A DNA stretch of 64,000 bases from Rhizobium sp. 18055. GTDB taxonomy: Bacteria > Pseudomonadota > Alphaproteobacteria > Rhizobiales > Rhizobiaceae. The position numbers and the translations under genes are program-made. The stretch spans positions 434,001 to 498,000 of the forward strand of contig NZ_CACSKD010000003.1 in the NCBI RefSeq assembly GCF_902706285.1, in the 5' to 3' direction. Within the stretch, counting starts at the first letter, position 1. The number at the start of each line of letters is the position of its first letter. The notes beneath the pieces are model-generated. The model was not told the origin of the DNA. It saw only the letters and a program-made list of their open reading frames with translations, and searched no databases. Of this stretch, positions 55,574 through 64,000 are shown piece after piece.

Positions 55574-56620
55574 GTGATCAGAATTTCTCTCGACCTCATG
55601 GGTGGCGACTTTGGCCCCCAGGTAGTCATCCCCGGTGCCGCCAAGGCGCTGGAACGGCATCCGGATATATCGTTCGTGATGTTCGGTTTGAAGGAACAGT
55701 GCGAGCCTATTCTCGATCAGTTTCCGAAACTCAAGGAAAAGTCGGTTTTCCACGATTGTGAACTCGCCGTTCGCATGGACGAGAAGCCGAGCCAGGCGCT
55801 GCGCCGTGGTCGCTACATCTCTTCCATGTGGCGTTCGCTCGAAGCCGTTAAAACCAAGGAAGCGGATGTCGCCGTCTCCGCCGGCAATACCGGCGCGCTG
55901 ATGGCGATGGCGAAATTCTGTCTGCGCACGATGGCCAACATCGAGCGCCCGGCGATTGCTGCGATCTGGCCGACGATGAAGGGCGAAAGCATCGTGCTCG
56001 ACGTCGGCGCGACGATCGGTGCCGATAGCCAGCAGCTTATGGACTTTGCCCTGATGGGTGGCGCCATGGCGCGCGCTTTGTTTGAGGTTGATCGCCCGAA
56101 GGTCGGTCTGCTCAATGTCGGCGTCGAGGAGATCAAGGGCCAGGAAGAGGTCAAGGAAGCCGGACGCCTGCTGCGCGAAGCCAATATCGATTCGCTGGAA
56201 TATCTGGGCTTCGTCGAAGGCAACGACATCGGCAAGGGAACCGTCGATGTCGTGGTCACAGAAGGCTTTGCCGGCAATATCGCGCTGAAGACTGCCGAAG
56301 GCACGGCACGCCAGATCGGGGAATACCTGAAGGCGGCAATGTCGCGCACTCTGCTCGCCAAGATCGGCTATCTCTTCGCCAAGAGCGCCTTCGACATGCT
56401 CCGCGAAAAGATGGACCCAAGCAAGGTCAACGGCGGCGTGTTCCTTGGCCTGAACGGCGTGGTCATCAAGAGCCACGGCGGCGCCACTGCCGAAGGAATA
56501 GCCTCTGCCATCGAGGTCGGCTACGACATGGCCAAGAATGGCCTCAATCAGAAAATAGAAAACGATTTGCAAAAGTATCATGCCAAGCGTCTGCCCCCGA
56601 TCGGGCCGGAAGCGGCATGA
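55574..56620 (+). CDS. plsX: Phosphate acyltransferase PlsX
   Basis: 348 aa. Makes acyl-phosphate from acyl-ACP for phospholipid synthesis. N-terminal [21 protein letters not shown], then [18 protein letters not shown] and [17 protein letters not shown] [17 protein letters not shown], with [14 protein letters not shown] near the end. Start is GTG at 55574 with AGGAAC upstream; ATG alternatives would cut the first strand. fabH starts 19 nt after its stop. Confidence 0.96.
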   Translation: MIRISLDLMGGDFGPQVVIPGAAKALERHPDISFVMFGLKEQCEPILDQFPKLKEKSVFHDCELAVRMDEKPSQALRRGRYISSMWRSLEAVKTKEADVAVSAGNTGALMAMAKFCLRTMANIERPAIAAIWPTMKGESIVLDVGATIGADSQQLMDFALMGGAMARALFEVDRPKVGLLNVGVEEIKGQEEVKEAGRLLREANIDSLEYLGFVEGNDIGKGTVDVVVTEGFAGNIALKTAEGTARQIGEYLKAAMSRTLLAKIGYLFAKSAFDMLREKMDPSKVNGGVFLGLNGVVIKSHGGATAEGIASAIEVGYDMAKNGLNQKIENDLQKYHAKRLPPIGPEAA

Positions 56621-56639
56621 GCGACGGGATTTGAAGAAT

Positions 56640-57611
56640 ATGATCCGTTCAGTGGTTCGCGGGTTCGGATCCGCACTTCCGAAGCGTGTTATGACCAATG
56701 CCGACATGGAAGATGTCGTCGATACCTCCGATGAGTGGATCGTCCAGCGCACCGGCATTCGCCAGCGTTATCTGGCGGGCGACGATGAGACGACGTCCTC
56801 GCTCGGCGCTGCCGCAGCGCGTGCAGCACTCGACAATGCCGGCCTGACGCCGGATGACATCGACATGATCGTCTGCGCGACCTCGACGCCCGACAACACT
56901 TTTCCGGCGACGGCCGTCAGCATCCAAAGCCGTCTCGGCATGAGCCACGGCTTTGCCTTCGACATTCAGGCCGTCTGCACCGGCTTCGTCTATGCCGTCA
57001 CCACCGCCGACGCCTATATCAAGGGCGGTCTTGCCAAGCGCGTCCTCGTCATCGGTGCAGAAACGTTCTCGCGCATCCTCGATTGGAATGACCGGACCAC
57101 CTGCGTCCTTTTCGGCGATGGCGCCGGCGCCATCGTGCTGGAAGCCGCCGAAGGCGAGGGGACGGCTGCCGATCGTGGCGTTCTGACCGCGCACCTGCGC
57201 TCCGATGGTTCCCACAAGGACAAGCTCTTCGTCGATGGTGGCCCGTCCACCACAGGAACGGTCGGCAAGCTGCGCATGGAAGGCCGCGAGGTCTTCAAAT
57301 ATGCGGTCGGCATGATCACCGACGTCATCGAAGCGGCCTTCAAGAGCACCGGCACGACGTCGGAGGATCTCGATTGGCTTGTGCCGCATCAGGCAAATCG
57401 TCGCATCATCGAAGGCTCCGCAAAGAAGCTGAACATCGATCTCGACAAGGTTGTCATCACGGTTGATCTGCATGGCAATACATCGGCCGCGTCTATCCCG
57501 CTCGCCCTGGCGACTGCCGCCGCTGACGGCCGCATCAAGAAGGGCGATCTCGTCATGCTCGAGGCGATGGGTGGTGGCTTCACATGGGGCGCCGTCCTCC
57601 TGCGTTGGTAA
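56640..57611 (+). CDS. fabH: Beta-ketoacyl-ACP synthase III
   Basis: 323 aa. Starts fatty acid elongation from acetyl-CoA and malonyl-ACP. Catalytic triad: Cys of [11 protein letters not shown], His of [11 protein letters not shown], Asn of [16 protein letters not shown]-terminus [33 protein letters not shown] follows. Co-transcribed with plsX; ihfA is 107 nt later. Confidence 0.97.
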   Translation: MIRSVVRGFGSALPKRVMTNADMEDVVDTSDEWIVQRTGIRQRYLAGDDETTSSLGAAAARAALDNAGLTPDDIDMIVCATSTPDNTFPATAVSIQSRLGMSHGFAFDIQAVCTGFVYAVTTADAYIKGGLAKRVLVIGAETFSRILDWNDRTTCVLFGDGAGAIVLEAAEGEGTAADRGVLTAHLRSDGSHKDKLFVDGGPSTTGTVGKLRMEGREVFKYAVGMITDVIEAAFKSTGTTSEDLDWLVPHQANRRIIEGSAKKLNIDLDKVVITVDLHGNTSAASIPLALATAAADGRIKKGDLVMLEAMGGGFTWGAVLLRW

Positions 57612-57718
57612 TCGCCAAAAATCGAAAAAACTGACAACGAACAAGGGCTTGACCGTAAGGCGCAAGACAAATACTCTTCGCCCGTCCTCATAAAACAAAA
57701 CCGATGGGCAGGGAAACC

Positions 57719-58057
57719 ATGACCGGCAAAACAGTCACGCGCGCAGACTTGGCGGAATCCGTTTTTCGCAAAGTCGGTCTGTCCAGAACGGAATCGGCTG
57801 AGCTCGTGGAGACTGTGATCGACGAGATCTGCAACGCGATCGTTCGTGGTGAAACCGTCAAGCTTTCCTCTTTCGCGACCTTCCAGGTGCGTGACAAGAA
57901 CGAGCGTATCGGTCGCAATCCGAAGACCGGCGAAGAAGTGCCGATCTCTCCCCGCCGCGTCATGACCTTCAAGGCTTCGAACGTTTTGAAGACACGAATC
58001 TTGAAGGCGCACACGATGCGCAAGGTCAAGCTGAAGCCGGTCAACCCGGCGTCCTGA
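57719..58057 (+). CDS. ihfA: Integration host factor alpha subunit
   Basis: 112 aa. [30 protein letters not shown] and the beta-arm [23 protein letters not shown] with the Pro intercalating residue identify IHF-alpha. IHF bends DNA for transcription and recombination. ATG at 57719 has AGGGA 6 nt upstream; an in-frame ATG five codons earlier is less well placed. Conserved downstream of fabH in Alphaproteobacteria. Confidence 0.95.
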   Translation: MTGKTVTRADLAESVFRKVGLSRTESAELVETVIDEICNAIVRGETVKLSSFATFQVRDKNERIGRNPKTGEEVPISPRRVMTFKASNVLKTRILKAHTMRKVKLKPVNPAS

Positions 58058-58131
58058 TTGCTGCCTTCCGGGGTGGAAAATGCACTCCCCTGAAATCTTC
58101 CGCGAACTTTCCTCAACGATTTCTGTGCTAT

Positions 58132-58149
58132 TTCAAGATGTGACTTGAA
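58132..58149. promoter_or_regulatory. Dyad between ihfA and the MerR-type gene
   Basis: TTCAAG (58132-58137) and CTTGAA (58144-58149) with a 6-nt spacer. MerR regulators bind such dyads in their own promoters. 125 nt before the merR start. Confidence 0.35.
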
Positions 58150-58273
58150 TTAGCCTTAGCAAGCCGTTGAAATGTGATGAGTCGCGGCTCAAACACATGT
58201 CGGTGTGCGAGCCCTTGCCTTGCCGCTGGACGGCAGGTGCAGCGCGCCTGAAGATCGCGTAGGGAGTGAAAAG

Positions 58274-58807
58274 TTGGACAAGAGCCCGGATGCTTTCCGC
58301 ACCATCAGCGAGGTGGCGGACGACCTAGATCTTCCGCAGCACGTGCTGCGCTTCTGGGAAACCCGTTTTCCGCAGATCAAGCCGATGAAGCGTGGCGGCG
58401 GGCGCCGATACTACCGGCCCGAGGACGTCGATCTTCTGAAGGGCATCCGCCACCTGCTCTATGACCACGGATACACCATCAAGGGCGTCCAGAAGCTCCT
58501 GAAGACCAACGGCAACAAGTTCGTCATCGCTATCGGCCATGGCGACCTGGCCAGCGTCCAGGCGCTGACAGGGCAGCAGGAAGGTGATCCCGGCGAGCCA
58601 CGGGTCGGCATTTCGGATGAAGATCAACTCGTCGGTCGCGCCAAGGCACCAGCCACCCGCCGTTTTTTCAATTTCGGCAGCGGCGAGGACGAGGCAGGCG
58701 AGGTGTCGCTCGGCAAGTCGAGCGTCGGCAAGGAAGACCGTGCACTGCTGCAGGAGGCGCTCTATGACCTCCTGGAATGCAAGCGCCTTCTCGATCAGGT
58801 TCGCTGA
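58274..58807 (+). CDS. MerR-family transcriptional regulator
   Basis: 177 aa. Winged helix [69 protein letters not shown], a complete MerR DNA-binding domain, then a variable region and a Glu/Leu-rich C-terminal helix ([20 protein letters not shown]). The effector site has no Cys array, so it is not a metal sensor. Start is TTG at 58274 with AGGGAG 8 nt upstream. Widely conserved next to ihfA in Rhizobiales; target unknown. Confidence 0.9.
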   Translation: MDKSPDAFRTISEVADDLDLPQHVLRFWETRFPQIKPMKRGGGRRYYRPEDVDLLKGIRHLLYDHGYTIKGVQKLLKTNGNKFVIAIGHGDLASVQALTGQQEGDPGEPRVGISDEDQLVGRAKAPATRRFFNFGSGEDEAGEVSLGKSSVGKEDRALLQEALYDLLECKRLLDQVR

Positions 58808-58911
58808 ACGCAACCGGACACCCGCGGCGCGACGACCTCTCGTCGAACGCCGATCGGCAATCGTTGTCCATCCACACACAATTGAAGAGCATCGCCCACA
58901 AGGAGCCACGC

Positions 58912-59565
58912 GTGTCCGTTTCCGGAAAATCCTACGACGCCTTCCTGTTCGACATGGACGGGACGCTGCTCAACTCCATCGCCGTCGTCGAGCGTGTCTG
59001 GACCGGCTGGGCGGTAAAGCATGGGCTTGAGCCGGAAGTCTTCCTGAAGACCATTCACGGCATCCGCGCCATTGACGTGATCCGCAGCCTTGCCTTGCCG
59101 GGCGTGGATCCTATTCACGAAGCCAGGCTGCTGCTGGAAGAGGAAATGGAGGATGTGAGTGGGATCATCGAAATCCCGGGCGCGGTGTCCTTCCTGAACA
59201 GCCTGCCACCGGAGCGTTGGGCCATTGTCACCTCGGCGCCGATCGCGCTTGCGAGACAACGCATGACGGCTGCGGGCATACCGATGCCTGCCGTCATCGT
59301 CAGCGGCGAGGATGTTTCATCAGGCAAGCCCAGCCCGGCATGCTATCTGCTCGGCGCCGAGCGTCTTGGCGTCGATCCCGCAAAATGTCTCGTCTTCGAA
59401 GACGCGGTTGCCGGCATCCTGGCAGGCGAGGCAGCGGGTGCCGACGTGGTGGTTATCACCCAGACCCACGCCACGCCCTTTCAGACCCCGCATGCCTCGA
59501 TGTCCGACTATGTCGGCTGCGGCGTCACGGTCGCCGAAGACGGACGCATCGGCCTGAAACGCTAG
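58912..59565 (+). CDS. HAD-family phosphatase
   Basis: 217 aa. Motif I FLFDMDGTLLNS, motif II IVTSAP, Lys of SSGKPSPACYLLGAERLG and motif IV CLVFEDAVAGILAGEAAG identify a type IA HAD hydrolase with a small helical cap, close to YfbT/glycerol-phosphatase-like sugar phosphatases. Substrate unknown. Start GTG at 58912 with AAGGAG 7 nt upstream. Confidence 0.9.
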   Translation: MSVSGKSYDAFLFDMDGTLLNSIAVVERVWTGWAVKHGLEPEVFLKTIHGIRAIDVIRSLALPGVDPIHEARLLLEEEMEDVSGIIEIPGAVSFLNSLPPERWAIVTSAPIALARQRMTAAGIPMPAVIVSGEDVSSGKPSPACYLLGAERLGVDPAKCLVFEDAVAGILAGEAAGADVVVITQTHATPFQTPHASMSDYVGCGVTVAEDGRIGLKR

Positions 59566-59568
59566 CCG

Positions 59569-59760
59569 TCACTGCTTGCGCGGCACGCCCTGCTTTTCCA
59601 TGCGTTCAAGCGCAGCCAGCATCTTTGCCTTGACCGAGCCAAGCGTTCCCAGTTCATGCCCGCAGGTAAAGCAGGTAAGCATGTCGCTATCCAGCGGCTG
59701 CGGACGTTCGAATTTCATTCTGGTGTTCCTGCACTTCGGGCAGGGGATTTCGATTTCCAT
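59569..59760 (-). CDS. Small zinc-ribbon protein
   Basis: 63 aa. MEIEIPCPKCRNTRMKFER with CPKC, then LTCFTCGHELG with CFTC: a four-Cys zinc ribbon followed by a basic amphipathic helix (SVKAKMLAALERMEKQG). Probably a nucleic-acid or protein-binding zinc ribbon of unknown function. The start at 59760 has GGGAGA upstream. Convergent with the HAD gene 3 nt away. Confidence 0.8.
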   Translation of the reverse strand: MEIEIPCPKCRNTRMKFERPQPLDSDMLTCFTCGHELGTLGSVKAKMLAALERMEKQGVPRKQ

Positions 59761-59957
59761 GGTGCGTCTCCCTGAGCATGAAATCCCCCAATAGTCAGAA
59801 GCCTCCGGAAGGGCAAGGTTTTTGAAGTCGGATGCGGCGTGGCATGCAGGACCGATGGCGTTGGCCGAAAAGAACAGATGAATTCTTCGGCCAGTTCGAT
59901 TTTTCGCTTGCGCCGAAAATACCAAAAGACTAACAGGATCAGGCCGTAAAGGCAGGT

Positions 59958-60034
<77 letters not shown>

Positions 60035-60045
60035 TTTAGACAAAG

Positions 60046-60070
60046 TTTCGGTTGCCCCCAGGAGCCGAAA
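60046..60070 (+). terminator. Weak hairpin after tRNA-Pro
   Basis: TTTCGG (60046-60051) and CCGAAA (60065-60070), 13-nt loop. No T-run, low strength. Confidence 0.3.
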
Positions 60071-60287
60071 TCAACCAAGTAAAACCTGCAACCTGTAACG
60101 GCGATTGAGATTGTCGATCGTCAGCGCGCGAATGACATGTCGTATTCGACAAATATTGGCGGCGATGCGGCGAGTATTGCATCGTCTGCAATGATAACCT
60201 AAAATAAAGATGCTGAAAAAACCTCGGCCGTCTCGAATAATGTCCTGAAATGTGCGATGGATATACAGGTGATGTTCGAGGTTTTGC

Positions 60288-60503
60288 ATGATCGATATCG
60301 AGAATGCTGACATATTCCGGAAGAGTATTTCCGAATCGTTCTCCGCTTTAGTGGGCAATGCTGTCCGCTCGGGATGGGCGGAGCATGACGTTGCTCTGCT
60401 GTTGATGGAATTGGCCGAAGCTCATCTCATGCAGGTGGGTGCCGGGATCATCACCGAAGGCGCGCTTCTCGCTCTGCGCGCCCAGGACGGCTGCAAGAAC
60501 TGA
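60288..60503 (+). CDS. Small hypothetical protein
   Basis: 71 aa. Acidic N-terminus MIDIENADIFRKSISESF, then a long amphipathic helix (WAEHDVALLLMELAEAHLMQVG). Codon positions look coding (GC-rich third bases), though no clear Shine-Dalgarno precedes ATG 60288. No known family recognised. It sits in the region after the tRNA with two other tiny genes. Confidence 0.6.
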   Translation: MIDIENADIFRKSISESFSALVGNAVRSGWAEHDVALLLMELAEAHLMQVGAGIITEGALLALRAQDGCKN

Positions 60504-60680
60504 ACGGTGTCTGCCGACGCCTGTGTTACAAAGCATCCCATCGCGTTCACATTCATATGTCCTGATGTAATCTGCGTTGATAATTCACGCTCCCGCGTGC
60601 ATAGTTCCGGCATCGCCGGCTATGAAGGGCATCCGGTGATCGGCAGATCAACTCTGGAGCCCGGGCGGACAGATAGAGTG

Positions 60681-60893
60681 ATGCTCAGATCCCCGATTTT
60701 GCCGCGTGATATGCCTCTGTTCCCAGCGGATCTTGATTTGCTGGCAAACGTGCTGAACGATCTCTGTCAGTTGCGTGGTCTATCGCGCAACACGCCTCAG
60801 GGCGAGCAGATCGCCGCTCATCTCATCGAATTGTTTCGGCAGGGCGTAAAGGATCAACAGAAACTCTACGCCCTTGCCAACGCCTATTTCTAG
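60681..60893 (+). CDS. Small hypothetical protein
   Basis: 70 aa. Reads MLRSPILPRDMPLFPADLDLLANVLNDLCQLRGLSRNTPQGEQIAAHLIELFRQG in its first part, an all-helical small protein. The reading frame is open 58 codons upstream, but that part is Cys/Arg-rich with poor codon bias, so it is treated as noncoding. The start has a weak ribosome site (AGATAGAG); the ATG at 60711 is an alternative. Function unknown. Confidence 0.6.
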   Translation: MLRSPILPRDMPLFPADLDLLANVLNDLCQLRGLSRNTPQGEQIAAHLIELFRQGVKDQQKLYALANAYF

Positions 60894-60896
60894 GCG

Positions 60897-61046
60897 TCAT
60901 TTTTGCTCGATGGACACGCCATTCTGGCCGATGCTCATCTCGATGCCTTCAGGCTTCGTCTGCTCGTGATAGATATACGCACCAAGACCACCGACGACGA
61001 CAATCAATGCGCCGATGACGAAATACAGGCCGTTTGAACTTCTCAA
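60897..61046 (-). CDS. 49-residue single-pass membrane protein
   Basis: Too short to show as an ordinary long reading frame but convincing: TTG start at 61046 with GAGGGGGT 7 nt upstream, a hydrophobic segment YFVIGALIVVVGGLGAYIY, then the polar tail HEQTKPEGIEMSIGQNGVSIEQK. A stop codon lies in frame 12 nt before the start. Topology suggests N-in, C-out. No known family recognised. Its stop lies 4 nt from the stop of the convergent 70-aa gene. Confidence 0.65.
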   Translation of the reverse strand: MRSSNGLYFVIGALIVVVGGLGAYIYHEQTKPEGIEMSIGQNGVSIEQK

Positions 61047-61114
61047 GAAAATACCCCCTCAACATTTTGATATTGCGCGGGCTTAACGCAAAGGTCTGGA
61101 TTTTGTTCCAGCCG

Positions 61115-61408
61115 TCAGTCGTCATTTGCTGAGTTTAGATTTTCGGGGCGAATTCCCTCATCGCTGCTGGCGCGCGCCTTCAGCCTGACACCCGGCCCAC
61201 CTTCGTCGTGATTGCCGCTCGCTATGAACAGCACGCCACCGGCTTCGAGCGCTTGCTTGACAGCGAGAAGCGCCTGCGGTTCGCCCTGCGTCTCGTCCCG
61301 CTCCAGGGTTTCAATCGTTGCGACAGGCAAACCGGAAGCGGCTGCCAGTTGCTCTTTGCTCATGCCCGTCATGGCGCGGGCGGCGCGTATTTGCATTGCT
61401 ATGATCAT
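61115..61408 (-). CDS. Xre-type helix-turn-helix protein
   Basis: 97 aa. HTH RAARAMTGMSKEQLAAASGLPVATIETLERDE is a complete lambda-repressor-like domain; the tail (AVKQALEAGGVLFIASGNHDEGGPGVRLKARASS) is the short C-terminal extension common in these single-domain regulators. An ATG four codons in (61396) is possible. Target unknown. Confidence 0.85.
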   Translation of the reverse strand: MIIAMQIRAARAMTGMSKEQLAAASGLPVATIETLERDETQGEPQALLAVKQALEAGGVLFIASGNHDEGGPGVRLKARASSDEGIRPENLNSANDD

Positions 61409-61447
61409 CAGGGAAGTCTAGCGCGCCGGCGGCAGTTCTCAAGAGGC

Positions 61448-62692
61448 TCAGCGGCGGCTGAGCGCTATCTGGCTGCTGATATGTCGGGCCTCAAGCGCTG
61501 AACATCCCCAGACCACCCCGAAAAGCAGGTAGACGTGGCGCCAGTGATCGATGTCGATGACATTGCCGATGGTGGCATGACCGAGCACGCCGATCCAGCC
61601 AATCATCAGATAGGGCTGCCAGGGACGGTCCTTGAGGAGGTTCTTGAAGCCGAGATAGAGCGTCCAGCAAAGCATGCCGATATAGCTGGTAAATCCGAGC
61701 CAGCCATAGGTGGTCAGCGACTTCAGCCAGATGTTGTGCTCGTCCTCGGGAAAGATCGTGCCGAACACCATGGGGCCGATCCCGAGCGGCCGCTCCATCA
61801 TCATCGTGAAGCCGATGCGGTGGCGCTCGAAGCGGCCGAGATGCTCGCCGTCATACTGCTGCACCAATTGTGCGCGGGTCGAAAACAGGTCGCTCACCTT
61901 CGGAAACTGCAAAGCAATCACCAGTGACACAACCATCATCAGGATCGCCGCCAGCGACAGGACAAGGATGCGCAGCCGAAAGGCGCCACTGCGCTCCTTG
62001 AGCAGCATCACGAAGATCAGCAGCGCGATCCCGAGAAGGAACAGGCCCCAGGCGGCGCGCGAGAATGACAGGAACACGCCGAGTGCCAGAATGAGGAGGG
62101 CCGCCGCCTTGATCGGCGCGGTCCGCAATTGCCCCGTCAGGATGCCATGCACGAGGTAGAGGGAAGGGGGCACCAGAAACGGGCCGAACACGTTCGGGTC
62201 CTGAAACGCACCCTTGGCGCGATCGTAGAGCGTGAAGACCTCGGAACCCGGAAAGGCATGAAAATAACCGAGGATACCAAGCATCGAGGTGATGACGGCG
62301 GCAAATGTCCAGGCGTTGAAGATCAGCGGCAGCCTGCGATGACTGTCCTCGATGATCGCCGCATAAAAGACAGCGGTCAAGGCAAGGAAGCTCGATACCG
62401 CCACATACATCGGCCCGTCGGCGAGGTCCTTCATCTGCGTCAGCGATAGCATCCCGCCGACGTTGAAGGTCAGCAGCAGCGCCAGCAACGGAGCGGTATA
62501 GCGTGAAATGCGCAGGCCAAGGATAAACCACAGCCCGACCAGCGCTGCCATCCAGAGCTCGTAGGGTGCCGGCTCATCGATGACGAACCCCGACAGGAAT
62601 ACGCCGAAGGCCACGGCCGCCGAGCCGATCAGGCGCAGCGCTGCCCGTTGTGGATGGATAACCCGCGGATATGTCGCCTCGATCGTGCTCAA
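61448..62692 (-). CDS. O-antigen ligase / Wzy-like membrane protein
   Basis: 414 aa, about 11 membrane spans. The periplasmic loop motif near residue 310 (HRIGFTMMMERPLGIGPMVFGTIFPEDEHNIWLKSL) is typical of the Wzy/WaaL/ExoQ ligase superfamily (PF04932). It probably polymerises or ligates a surface polysaccharide. The start is TTG at 62692, sharing TTGA with the stop of the sugar transferase gene (coupling). Any upstream ATG would lie inside that gene. Confidence 0.85.
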   Translation of the reverse strand: MSTIEATYPRVIHPQRAALRLIGSAAVAFGVFLSGFVIDEPAPYELWMAALVGLWFILGLRISRYTAPLLALLLTFNVGGMLSLTQMKDLADGPMYVAVSSFLALTAVFYAAIIEDSHRRLPLIFNAWTFAAVITSMLGILGYFHAFPGSEVFTLYDRAKGAFQDPNVFGPFLVPPSLYLVHGILTGQLRTAPIKAAALLILALGVFLSFSRAAWGLFLLGIALLIFVMLLKERSGAFRLRILVLSLAAILMMVVSLVIALQFPKVSDLFSTRAQLVQQYDGEHLGRFERHRIGFTMMMERPLGIGPMVFGTIFPEDEHNIWLKSLTTYGWLGFTSYIGMLCWTLYLGFKNLLKDRPWQPYLMIGWIGVLGHATIGNVIDIDHWRHVYLLFGVVWGCSALEARHISSQIALSRR

Positions 62693-63999
62693 TAGGCATT
62701 TTCCGTGTTGAGCAGCCGGAATGGCGTCAGGAACAGTATCTTCAGATCGAACCAAAGCGACCAGTTCTCGATGTAGTAGAGGTCGTAGGCGGTGCGGAAC
62801 TTGATCTTGTCGTCATTATCGACTTCGCCGCGCCAGCCATTGATCTGCGCCCAGCCGGTCACGCCGGGCTTGACGCGGTGGCGCGCGAAATAACCTTCCA
62901 CGACGTCACCGAAAGCGCGGTCGCGCGCCTGAGCCAGGACTGCATGAGGGCGCGGACCGACCAGCGAGAGATCGCCGCGAAGCACGTTGAACAGTTGCGG
63001 CAGCTCGTCGATCGATGTCTTGCGGATAAACCGTCCGACTTGCGTCACCCGCGGATCGCCCTTCGTCACGGCGGCCTTGCCGGTCGGGTCACTCATGTCG
63101 GTGTACATCGAGCGGAACTTGAAGACGTTGATCACTTCGTTGTTGAAGCCGTGGCGCTTCTGCATGAAGAACACCGGCCCCTTCGACGTTGCCTTGATGG
63201 CAACAGCGGTGGCCAGCATGATCGGCCAGAGCAAGGCAAGGGCAACGATCGCGAAGAAAATGTCGAAGCAGTTTTTCGCGACAGAATCCCAGTCGCGAAT
63301 CGGCTTGTTGAAGATATCGAGCATCGGCACCGAGCCGACGTGAGAATAGGCGCGCGGCCGGAAACGCAGGCGGTTGGCGTGCGCGGCAAGGCGAATATCG
63401 ACGGGCAGCACCCAGAGCTTCTTCAGCAGCTGCAAAATGCGCGCCTCGGCGCTTAGCGGCAGCGCAATGATCAACATGTCGATCCGCGTCAGCCGTCCGA
63501 ATTCGACAAGCTCCGCGATCGTCCCAAGCTTCGGATAACCTGCCACCATTGTCGGCGAGCGTTTTTCTCCGCGGTCGTCGAAGATGCCGCAGATGCGGAT
63601 GTCATTGTCGGGCTGCTGTTCCAGCAGGCGGATGAAATCCTTGGCAGGCTGGCCACCACCGACGAGAACCGCACGGCGCTCCATGATGCCGTTTCGTGCC
63701 CAGTTGCGAATGCCATAGCCGAGCAGAAGGCGCGATCCGACTAGAAACACCGCAGCAAGACCGAACCAGGCAAGATACGAGTGCAGTTGCGGCGCGCTGA
63801 CATGGCTGACGATAGCGATCATCGCGATCGTGCTGCCGAACACCAGCGTGAACGTCAAGAACACCTTCGGCAGCAGGCGCAAGCGCGCACGAAGTGCCGG
63901 AATGGAATATGTATCGGCCGTCTGCAGGGCAAGAACCAGCAAGGCGCTGATGAACGCCGCCGTCATGGCCCGCACGAGGAATGTCTCGTCCGTATCCAC
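62689..63999 (-). CDS. Polyprenyl-phosphate glycosyl-1-phosphate transferase (5' end outside window)
   Basis: 436 residues visible, open to the right edge, so the N-terminus is missing. Visible order: membrane spans with a CoA-binding-like domain (VLVGGGQPAKDFIRLLEQQPDNDIRICGIFDDRG), then the catalytic bacterial sugar transferase domain: KNCFDIFFAIVALALL, KFRSMYTD, TSIDELPQLFNVLRGDLSLVGPRPH, GVTGWAQINGWRGE. It transfers hexose-1-phosphate to undecaprenyl phosphate, the first step of exopolysaccharide synthesis (WbaP/UppE/GumD-like). Coupled to the Wzy-like gene by a TTGA overlap. Confidence 0.92.
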   Translation of the reverse strand: MDTDETFLVRAMTAAFISALLVLALQTADTYSIPALRARLRLLPKVFLTFTLVFGSTIAMIAIVSHVSAPQLHSYLAWFGLAAVFLVGSRLLLGYGIRNWARNGIMERRAVLVGGGQPAKDFIRLLEQQPDNDIRICGIFDDRGEKRSPTMVAGYPKLGTIAELVEFGRLTRIDMLIIALPLSAEARILQLLKKLWVLPVDIRLAAHANRLRFRPRAYSHVGSVPMLDIFNKPIRDWDSVAKNCFDIFFAIVALALLWPIMLATAVAIKATSKGPVFFMQKRHGFNNEVINVFKFRSMYTDMSDPTGKAAVTKGDPRVTQVGRFIRKTSIDELPQLFNVLRGDLSLVGPRPHAVLAQARDRAFGDVVEGYFARHRVKPGVTGWAQINGWRGEVDNDDKIKFRTAYDLYYIENWSLWFDLKILFLTPFRLLNTENAY

Positions 64000-64000
64000 C

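Noticed and set aside
60507..60680. N-terminal extension of the 70-aa gene after the tRNA
   Set aside because: Cys/Arg/Ser-rich with poor codon bias; unlikely to be translated.

Overview
The window is a mostly conserved chromosomal stretch of an alphaproteobacterium of the Rhizobiaceae (Rhizobium/Agrobacterium type). The evidence is high GC with strong third-position bias, rhizobial gene neighbourhoods (purN-purM-AI-2E permease-hdaA-ppk-ppx; glyA-nrdR-ribD-ribE-ribH-nusB; DUF177-plsX-fabH-ihfA-MerR; ldtR-ldtP), an HemB with the Cys-free metal site of Bradyrhizobium and plants, and a K+-independent H+-pyrophosphatase. The genus is not settled by what can be seen here. I see no phage, transposon, integron, CRISPR array or rRNA; one tRNA (Pro, anticodon GGG) is present.

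Layout. 0-6.5 kb: 5' end of a lipoprotein gene, ABC-F ATPase, a GGDEF protein with an altered signature, DinB-like protein, ndk, then a small accessory island (lipoprotein, CGNR zinc-finger regulator, orphan LivH-type permease) around a 30-bp palindrome. 6.5-10.8 kb: tightly coupled leftward unit pteridine-reductase-like SDR - uvrC - pgsA - moaD - moaE. 11-15.2 kb: outer-membrane barrel protein, SDR/LysR divergent pair, GST, rlmJ. 15.3-19.3 kb: molybdopterin oxidoreductase - Nudix - phnM. 19.3-27 kb: purM-purN leftward, and AI-2E permease - hdaA - ppk - ppx rightward, with a Pho-box-like element before ppk. 27-32.4 kb: phytase-like esterase, membrane adenylate cyclase, rnd, multicopper oxidase. 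32.6-43.5 kb: aspS, a secreted protein of unknown function, parC, SRPBCC protein, DMT transporter, bpt, RDD protein, hemB, DUF6163 protein, ldtR. 43.9-53.5 kb: ldtP, glyA, nrdR, ribD, ribE, (GNAT and cupin on the opposite strand), ribH, nusB, hppA. 53.6-60 kb: bamE, cytochrome bc1 assembly chaperone, DUF177, plsX, fabH, ihfA, MerR regulator, HAD phosphatase, zinc-ribbon protein, tRNA-Pro. 60-64 kb: three very small genes (one a 49-codon membrane protein), an Xre-type regulator, and the start of an exopolysaccharide locus (Wzy/ligase-like protein and a polyprenyl-phosphate sugar transferase cut by the right edge).

Functional themes: phosphate and polyphosphate metabolism (ppk, ppx, phnM, hppA, phytase-like), riboflavin synthesis, molybdenum cofactor (moaD/moaE plus a Mo enzyme), cell envelope (ldtR/ldtP, bamE, plsX/fabH, pgsA, EPS) and nucleotide metabolism (ndk, purM/N, nrdR). 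Many leftward and rightward pairs share 4-nt ATGA overlaps, indicating translational coupling.

Nothing here is a complete new defence or metabolic system. The strongest unexplained signals are regulatory: the 30-bp palindrome between the CGNR regulator and the orphan permease, a long structured leader with alternative anti-Shine-Dalgarno pairing before hppA, a 31-bp interrupted palindrome upstream of the adenylate cyclase, and paired TTGTCAT repeats before phnM. All function assignments come from reading the sequences; no database search was run.
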